Part shown: positions 8,001-10,762 of the stretch, in pieces
Layout of the letters: each line of letters begins with the position of its first letter
Numbering within the stretch: position 1 is the first letter of the stretch
Origin: an uncultured Eubacteriales bacterium
Lineage (GTDB): Bacteria; Bacillota; Clostridia; Christensenellales; Borkfalkiaceae
Reading direction: 5' to 3'
Length of the DNA: 10,762 nt
Assembly: GCA_902767455.1 (NCBI GenBank)
Contig: CACXHH010000189.1
Span: 1 to 10,762, forward strand
Program-made: the position numbers and the translations under genes
The notes under the pieces: generated by a model
What the model was told of the DNA's origin: nothing
What the model saw: the letters and a program-made list of their open reading frames with translations, nothing else
Database searches by the model: none

Positions 8001-9422
8001 CAGAGCTTCGTCAAGATACCAGCCGCTTAAAGTGTAGCCGTCAAGCTCGCTGAAAACGGGAGATATAGCGCCGCCTTTCCAGACGAGCGTCGGCTCGACC
8101 GCGCTTCCGCCGTTGGTTTCAAAGGTCACTCGGTATTGCGGATAAGGCGTAAACTCGGGGTTTTTCATAATATTTCCGAGCCTGTTCGCGCGGACACCTA
8201 CGTGCTCGCCCGTCAAAGCGCCAAGCTCGGCGCCCGCGTAGTCGAACATAAGCGCGCCGTCCATATATACCTTTATATATTGCGGCGTGAACTCGACGTA
8301 TTCGGTCATGGAAAGAGTTTGCGTTTCGCCAAGGTTATAGGCAGTCCATTTTTCCTTCCAGCTTGCGGGAGAGTTCGCAAACGACAGCACTTTGATAACG
8401 TCGTACTCGTCGTTTCTCACTATCGAGAGCTGGAATCCGCCGTTCGACGGGTTGAGATGGAAATACCAGTACGAAACGTCCGCGGCGTTGTAAGGATAAT
8501 CGGCTTCGCCTTCGTCAAGGTTCCAGATAATGCCTACGCCCGCGGTGTCGCGGTTAGTGACTTCTATATCCGCCGAGAACGTTCCGTAAAGCCCGCCTTC
8601 TTCGCCTTTTACGGGGCGTATAGCCGCGCGGGTGGAAGTGTAAACTTGCGTTTGGGGATCGTAGCTCCAACCGAACAGTTGCGGCATATCGTAGGTAGCG
8701 TAAAAAGCCATCGACTCGCTTCCCATAACGAAGTTCTCGGTCGCGGCGAATTTAAATGTTTCGTCCATCCAACAGTCGAACTCGACTTTATCGCCTTCAA
8801 AGAAGTATTCGGGCGCGTACCACTCGGAAATATCCACCGTTTCGCCTTTCGCGTAGTAGTGCGAAACGTAGTTTTCTTCGTCGGAATACACGCGTATCTC
8901 GTATTTTCTGACTTCCCATTTTGCGTATAAAGTCACGTCCTCGGTCGCGGAAAAAGTCGCTTCGTCGAAAGGCTCGGTCAAAGCTTGGTCAAAATACCAG
9001 CCCGAGAAAACGTACTCTTCCTTTTTTGGCGTCGGAGCGGAAAACGAAGTTCCTTCGACTAAAGTTACAGGCTCTATCGCGCTTCCGCCGTTAGTTTCAA
9101 AGGTGACGGTATGCGTGGCGGCGAGAGCCTTCCAGCAGGCGTACAGCGTTACGTCGCCGCTTGCCGAAAAACCTTCGTCGGTCAAAGGCTTGGTCAAAGC
9201 CTTGTCGGTAAACCAGCCCGCGAACTCGTACCCTTCGCGCTCGGGCGTGGGAAGAGCAAGCACGTCGCCTTCGTTATACGTTACCGCGGCTATAATTTTG
9301 CCGCCGTTCGTATCGAAATTGACGGTGACGGATGAAAGCTTTTCGCCCGTACCGCACGCGGCAAGCGCAACGAGCGCCGCAAGCGCGATAAGGACGAAAA
9401 CGCTGAATTTGAGTTTTCTCAT
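5061..9422 (-). CDS. Giant modular surface lipoprotein: InlB B-repeats alternating with beta-rich lectin-like modules
   Basis: The 1453-residue protein begins MRKLKFSVFV and has a lipobox LAAC with Cys at residue 23. B-repeats with the pattern VTFETNGGSA, GYxFAGWYxD, VTLYAKW lie at residues 32-97, 104-169, 430-495, 501-566, 770-836, 843-908, 1094-1159 and 1164-1230. A degenerate copy lies at 172-243 and a half copy without its first strand at 1397-1446. Between the pairs are beta-rich modules at 246-427, 570-766 and 912-1091, and a LamG-like domain at 1233-1396. There is no LPXTG motif or C-terminal membrane segment, so anchoring is by lipid only. An upstream ATG at 9485 extends the frame by 21 codons but overlaps the promoter; the ATG at 9422 has AAAAAGGAG eight bases upstream and starts the signal peptide. 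It is the first gene of the operon. An adhesin or polymer-binding role is inferred. Confidence 0.9.
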   Translation of the reverse strand: MRKLKFSVFVLIALAALVALAACGTGEKLSSVTVNFDTNGGKIIAAVTYNEGDVLALPTPEREGYEFAGWFTDKALTKPLTDEGFSASGDVTLYACWKALAATHTVTFETNGGSAIEPVTLVEGTSFSAPTPKKEEYVFSGWYFDQALTEPFDEATFSATEDVTLYAKWEVRKYEIRVYSDEENYVSHYYAKGETVDISEWYAPEYFFEGDKVEFDCWMDETFKFAATENFVMGSESMAFYATYDMPQLFGWSYDPQTQVYTSTRAAIRPVKGEEGGLYGTFSADIEVTNRDTAGVGIIWNLDEGEADYPYNAADVSYWYFHLNPSNGGFQLSIVRNDEYDVIKVLSFANSPASWKEKWTAYNLGETQTLSMTEYVEFTPQYIKVYMDGALMFDYAGAELGALTGEHVGVRANRLGNIMKNPEFTPYPQYRVTFETNGGSAVEPTLVWKGGAISPVFSELDGYTLSGWYLDEALTEKVDFATFTVTKDLTLYAGWRERVFKKVSFDTQGACEMQSIKWEVGTAIGVADPTLDGWTFDGWYLDEARTEKFDAFEYLPEEDFTLYAEFTKKVNKFTVSRSSGKYVSGGSTAAIYASGDEYSYGKWSADITLGAPARIGLFINAYAENVTSYLNGVKGIAMYFNATVPESVDYSAQVSSCYNALGYVEGADGERVQSSNRPSGSGKFSDMFASDSKTYLDYSAFINGNASSVTLNFAIEKTLDYIAIYIDGVQFVKYTGEYREIWNKFTGVGFFADAAGVTFDKFNFIPLEKYTVTFESNGGSAVAAQSCYSGSKPVAVDNPTKENATFAGWYLDEDLTERASLTELVVTKDVTLYAKWVDNALIHELSFETNGGNAIENAEWVEGSVLTVTAPTREGYTFAGWFYDAACKEPADLEALTFTANGTLYAEWTYKLHNFTVYERSGRYVANGASFATVIDEARYGTTEATITLRYKSGTLRYGVYFASTQNESGTNWSNAFDAYLLYQGLNGNFRLVSNAKVFQLWPDGVTKADLKTAAYSTAFGDDYADFKAGTLSDFTFTVKIEYTPEKIAVSVNDVTVITITEHLDMFDGTGIALAAPDGNVTFENITFTPAPKHTLTVYMNGQGEDTTKQLVEGEKIVSSIPASAEYTFDGWYYDQALTQPLGDNAVMGGGDMTVYAKWIEKVYYTISFVTDGGTEIQPVTVEKYGVIESVADPELEGYDFAGWYEDQALTTAADIYSPATASATYYAKWIFTATYELAETYAFNSGEMLNTGITVDWSKDFTLETTINIPAVGARYAIFSTYKPGNGNSCFTVEVSAKNYLRLYLVSADGTVKDSNSGGTKYEVKANTDTFVKLVYTAATHNFVVTMDDGEKTLTAMNVTYDTMTGFTPQPIAIGGADYRGGTTFKAITVKAFKYSVTADKGESISASSGCVRAGYTFGGWFTDKTYAEGSRYTADTLVSGVTLYGKTTKDE
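5085..9329 (-). repeat. Array of InlB B-repeats and lectin-like modules inside the giant gene
   Basis: B-repeat blocks: 9132-9329, 8916-9113, 7938-8135, 7725-7922, 6915-7115, 6699-6896, 5946-6143, 5733-5933, and a half repeat at 5085-5234. Intervening modules: 8142-8687, 7125-7715, 6150-6689, and the LamG-like 5235-5726. Most B-repeats are 66-67 codons and come in pairs. Some DNA identity persists: 6983-7002 and 7793-7812 are identical over 20 bases, 810 bases (270 codons) apart, and 8101-8126 and 9079-9104 differ at one base in 26. Most of the array has diverged, so it is not a recent amplification. Confidence 0.85.
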
Positions 9423-9456
9423 ACGAAAATCTCCTTTTTTACTTTTTGTCATTTTA

Positions 9457-9485
9457 ATTATACTATACGCGTAGCCGCAATGCAA
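9457..9485 (-). promoter_or_regulatory. SigA promoter of the three-gene operon
   Basis: On the minus strand TTGCAT (9485-9480), 17 bases, then a perfect TATAAT (9462-9457). The predicted start is near 9450, about 28 bases before the ATG at 9422. The -10 lies in TATAGTATAA (9467-9458), the same ten bases found in the two other minus-strand promoters of this window. Confidence 0.8.
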
Positions 9486-9519
9486 TACCTTTTTTTTATC
9501 GTCAAATTGCGCCCCTTTT

Positions 9520-9539
9520 ATTCCAACTTATCTTGGAAT
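9520..9539. promoter_or_regulatory. Inverted repeat between divergent promoters (candidate operator)
   Basis: ATTCCAA-CTTATC-TTGGAAT has perfect 7-bp arms and a 6-base spacer. It lies between the two outward-facing -35 boxes (operon at 9480-9485, ArsR-type gene at 9544-9549), five bases from the latter. ACTTATC within it is repeated 30 bases later at 9556-9562. Position and symmetry fit an operator for the adjacent regulator; binding is inferred. Confidence 0.5.
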
Positions 9540-9543
9540 TCGA

Positions 9544-9573
9544 TTGACTTTAAAGACTTATCCGTGCTAAAAT
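9544..9573 (+). promoter_or_regulatory. Extended -10 promoter for the ArsR-type gene
   Basis: TTGACT (9544-9549), 18 bases, then TAAAAT (9568-9573), preceded by TGC to give an extended -10 (TGnTAAAAT). The predicted start is near 9580, with a leader of about 55 bases. Confidence 0.65.
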
Positions 9574-9599
9574 TAACTTGAAAAACGTTAAATTGCAAG

Positions 9600-9613
9600 T
9601 TTGATTTATCAAA
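9600..9613. promoter_or_regulatory. Inverted repeat in the ArsR-type gene leader
   Basis: TTTGAT-TT-ATCAAA is a perfect 6-bp inverted repeat with a 2-base centre, downstream of the predicted transcription start and ten bases before the Shine-Dalgarno (9623-9628). It could be an autoregulatory site. Being short and A/T-rich, it could also arise by chance. Confidence 0.3.
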
Positions 9614-9634
9614 ACGCTAAAAAAGGAGAAAGTT

Positions 9635-10663
9635 ATGCCCGAACAGGACGATATGCGGTTTCAGGTGATAAACCTGTACGACAAAGAAGACAGGCTCGTG
9701 AAGGTTTGTTCGGCGCTCAGCGACACAACGAGACGGCGTATAATAAAGCTCGTACATCAAAGCCCGCTCACCATAAACGACATAGCGTGGAAGCTCAATA
9801 TTCCCGTATCGAACGCGTCGTATCACGTGAAGGCGCTCGTCGAAGCGGGAATGCTTCGCTACGCCGTAAATACAAAAAAACGCGGCAACGAAAAGCTTAT
9901 CGCGCTCGGAAGCTACGTTTTTACCATGAATATCGGCGGAGCTACGACGACGGTCTACGCCGACGAAGTGCATTCTTTCAACGTGCCTATCGGAAGCTAC
10001 ACGGCGTTTGAAGTCGAGCCGACTTGCGGGATATACAATAAAGACGGGGTAGAAATTATAACCGATACGCCCGTAGCGTTCTATTCGCCCACGCGCTTCA
10101 ACGCGGGGATTATATGGTTTCGCGCGGGGTATCTCGAATATTCGCTTCCGCTCACCGACTACTATCGCCCGCAGGGCGGAGAGCTTAAATATTACGATAA
10201 AAAGACCATTTCGTCTATAAGCTTCAAGTTCGAACTGTGTTCTGAAACGGCGCAGTATAACCACGATTATAAGAGCGATATAACCTTTTCGGTAAACGGA
10301 AAAGAAGCGGCAACCATAGTTTCGGGCGGGGACTACGGCGAGCGCCGCGGAAGGCTCAATCCGCCGTGGCTTGCCAACGTAAACACGCAGTACGGGCTTA
10401 TGTATAACGTCGATATACGCTTCGACGGAACGTATCTCAACGAAAAACGCGTTTCCGACGTGTGCGTCGACGACCTTTCGCTCGTCGATAATAACCTGCT
10501 CACGTTCAGGATAGAAGTCAAAAAAGACGCCCGCCACGTGGGCGGGGTAAACCTTTTCGGGCACGACTTCGGCGATTACCCGCAGGATATCACCGTCGAT
10601 ATCACTTACCAGAACAGCGCGCCCAGAAAGCAAGCGAAAGATAAAGCGGATTTATTTAATTAA
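9635..10663 (+). CDS. ArsR-type winged-helix regulator with long C-terminal domain (COG4189-like)
   Basis: The 342-residue protein is much longer than a typical ArsR repressor of about 100 residues. Residues about 21-90 form the winged helix: CSALSDTTRRRIIKLV, LTINDIAWKLNIPVSNASYH, VKALVEAGML. No metal-binding ELCVCDL-type motif is present, so metal sensing is unlikely. Residues about 95-325 are a beta-rich domain with conserved-looking blocks GGDYGERRGRLNPPW, NTQYGLMYNVD, RIEVKKDARHVGGVNLFGHD and YPQDITVDITY. From memory this matches a Bacillota family of predicted regulators (COG4189) in which that part is a putative sensor. The start has AAGGAG six bases upstream. It is divergent from the surface operon, with a candidate operator between the promoters, so local control is likely. 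Ligand unknown. Confidence 0.88.
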   Translation: MPEQDDMRFQVINLYDKEDRLVKVCSALSDTTRRRIIKLVHQSPLTINDIAWKLNIPVSNASYHVKALVEAGMLRYAVNTKKRGNEKLIALGSYVFTMNIGGATTTVYADEVHSFNVPIGSYTAFEVEPTCGIYNKDGVEIITDTPVAFYSPTRFNAGIIWFRAGYLEYSLPLTDYYRPQGGELKYYDKKTISSISFKFELCSETAQYNHDYKSDITFSVNGKEAATIVSGGDYGERRGRLNPPWLANVNTQYGLMYNVDIRFDGTYLNEKRVSDVCVDDLSLVDNNLLTFRIEVKKDARHVGGVNLFGHDFGDYPQDITVDITYQNSAPRKQAKDKADLFN

Positions 10664-10698
10664 CGTTTTTTCTTGCCTTCGTCAAGAAAAAACCGTTA
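10661..10698. terminator. A/T-rich hairpin at the end of the ArsR-type gene
   Basis: TTTTTTCTTG (10666-10675) pairs with CAAGAAAAAA (10683-10692) around a 7-base loop, and TAACG (10661-10665) pairs with CGTTA (10694-10698) beyond one bulged C. The 15-bp stem starts at the stop codon. It lacks a GC core and a clean trailing U-tract, so it is a weak terminator candidate or another RNA structure. Confidence 0.4.
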
Positions 10699-10762
10699 GA
10701 GCTTAGGTGTCGTGAAACGCTTGACGGCGAAAATAAATTCCGCCTTGCGTTTCTCGAAAGTA
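10696..10762 (-). other. Possible C-terminal end of a convergent minus-strand gene
   Basis: The right edge has two open minus-strand frames. One ends at TAA (10698-10696) and reads TFEKRKAEFIFAVKRFTTPK then L; its codons resemble the neighbouring genes. The other ends at TAA (10705-10703). At about 20 codons neither can be proven. A convergent gene would explain a symmetrical hairpin at 10661-10698. A non-coding edge is equally possible. Confidence 0.25.

Noticed and set aside
4683..8930. Plus-strand open frames of 155-316 codons opposite the giant lipoprotein and phosphoesterase (for example 4683-5519, 6015-6965, 7068-7535, 8136-8930)
   Set aside because: All are antisense to the repeat-containing coding regions, are rich in Arg and Val, and lack domain motifs. 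They mirror the codon bias of the real strand.
5085..9329. CRISPR or other short regularly spaced DNA repeats suggested by recurring strings in the giant gene
   Set aside because: The recurring strings fall at matching codons of the B-repeats, with spacing set by protein modules of variable length, and the frame stays open throughout.
9423..9485. Upstream ATG giving the giant lipoprotein a 21-residue N-terminal extension
   Set aside because: The extension covers the -35 and -10 boxes and would put 21 residues before the signal peptide. The ATG at 9422 has a good ribosome site and begins the lipoprotein signal directly.
9617..10633. Minus-strand open frame of 338 codons opposite the ArsR-type gene
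   Set aside because: The plus strand encodes a clear winged helix with a good ribosome site and promoter. The antisense product is Arg/Val-rich with no domain pattern.

Overview
The window looks like a chromosomal segment of a Bacillota bacterium, most likely an uncultured Clostridia of the gut-commensal type. The evidence is AAGGAG-type Shine-Dalgarno sites before every gene, near-consensus SigA promoters with AT-rich cores, lipobox signal peptides, and large surface proteins built from InlB B-repeats (Listeria-Bacteroides repeat, Flg_new). The taxon is inferred from these traits only; no rRNA or marker gene is present. No mobile element, CRISPR array, tRNA or rRNA was seen.

Layout, left to right. 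(1) Positions 1-461, minus strand: the N-terminal part of a lipoprotein with tandem divergent B-repeats, cut by the window edge. (2) A compact divergent control region (about 481-552) with two promoters facing each other and an inverted repeat on one -35 box. (3) Positions 617-1459, plus strand: an AraC-family regulator. (4) A perfect 22-bp-stem terminator at 1657-1705, shared with a convergent TerB-like gene (1732-2184, minus) that has its own promoter. (5) A three-gene minus-strand operon running from a promoter at 9457-9485 to a terminator at 2316-2345. It encodes a 1453-residue modular lipoprotein (5061-9422), a secreted LamG plus metallophosphoesterase (3264-5042), and a small B-repeat lipoprotein (2366-3259). 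(6) Positions 9635-10663, plus strand: an ArsR-type winged-helix regulator with a long C-terminal domain, divergent from the operon, followed by an A/T-rich hairpin. The last 60 or so bases may hold the tail of another minus-strand gene.

How the parts fit. The operon is the core of the window. Spacing is tight (18 bp, then 4 bp with the stop codon directly after the next Shine-Dalgarno), so the three products are probably made together. All three are predicted to be exported, two are lipid-anchored, and all carry beta-sandwich binding modules. The giant lipoprotein repeats a unit of two B-repeats plus one beta-rich module about four times. The small lipoprotein carries one B-repeat and one module that resembles the giant protein's modules. 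The simplest reading is a surface binding system (glycan or other polymer) paired with an extracellular phosphoesterase, controlled by the divergent ArsR-type regulator. That reading is inference: no substrate can be read from the sequence.
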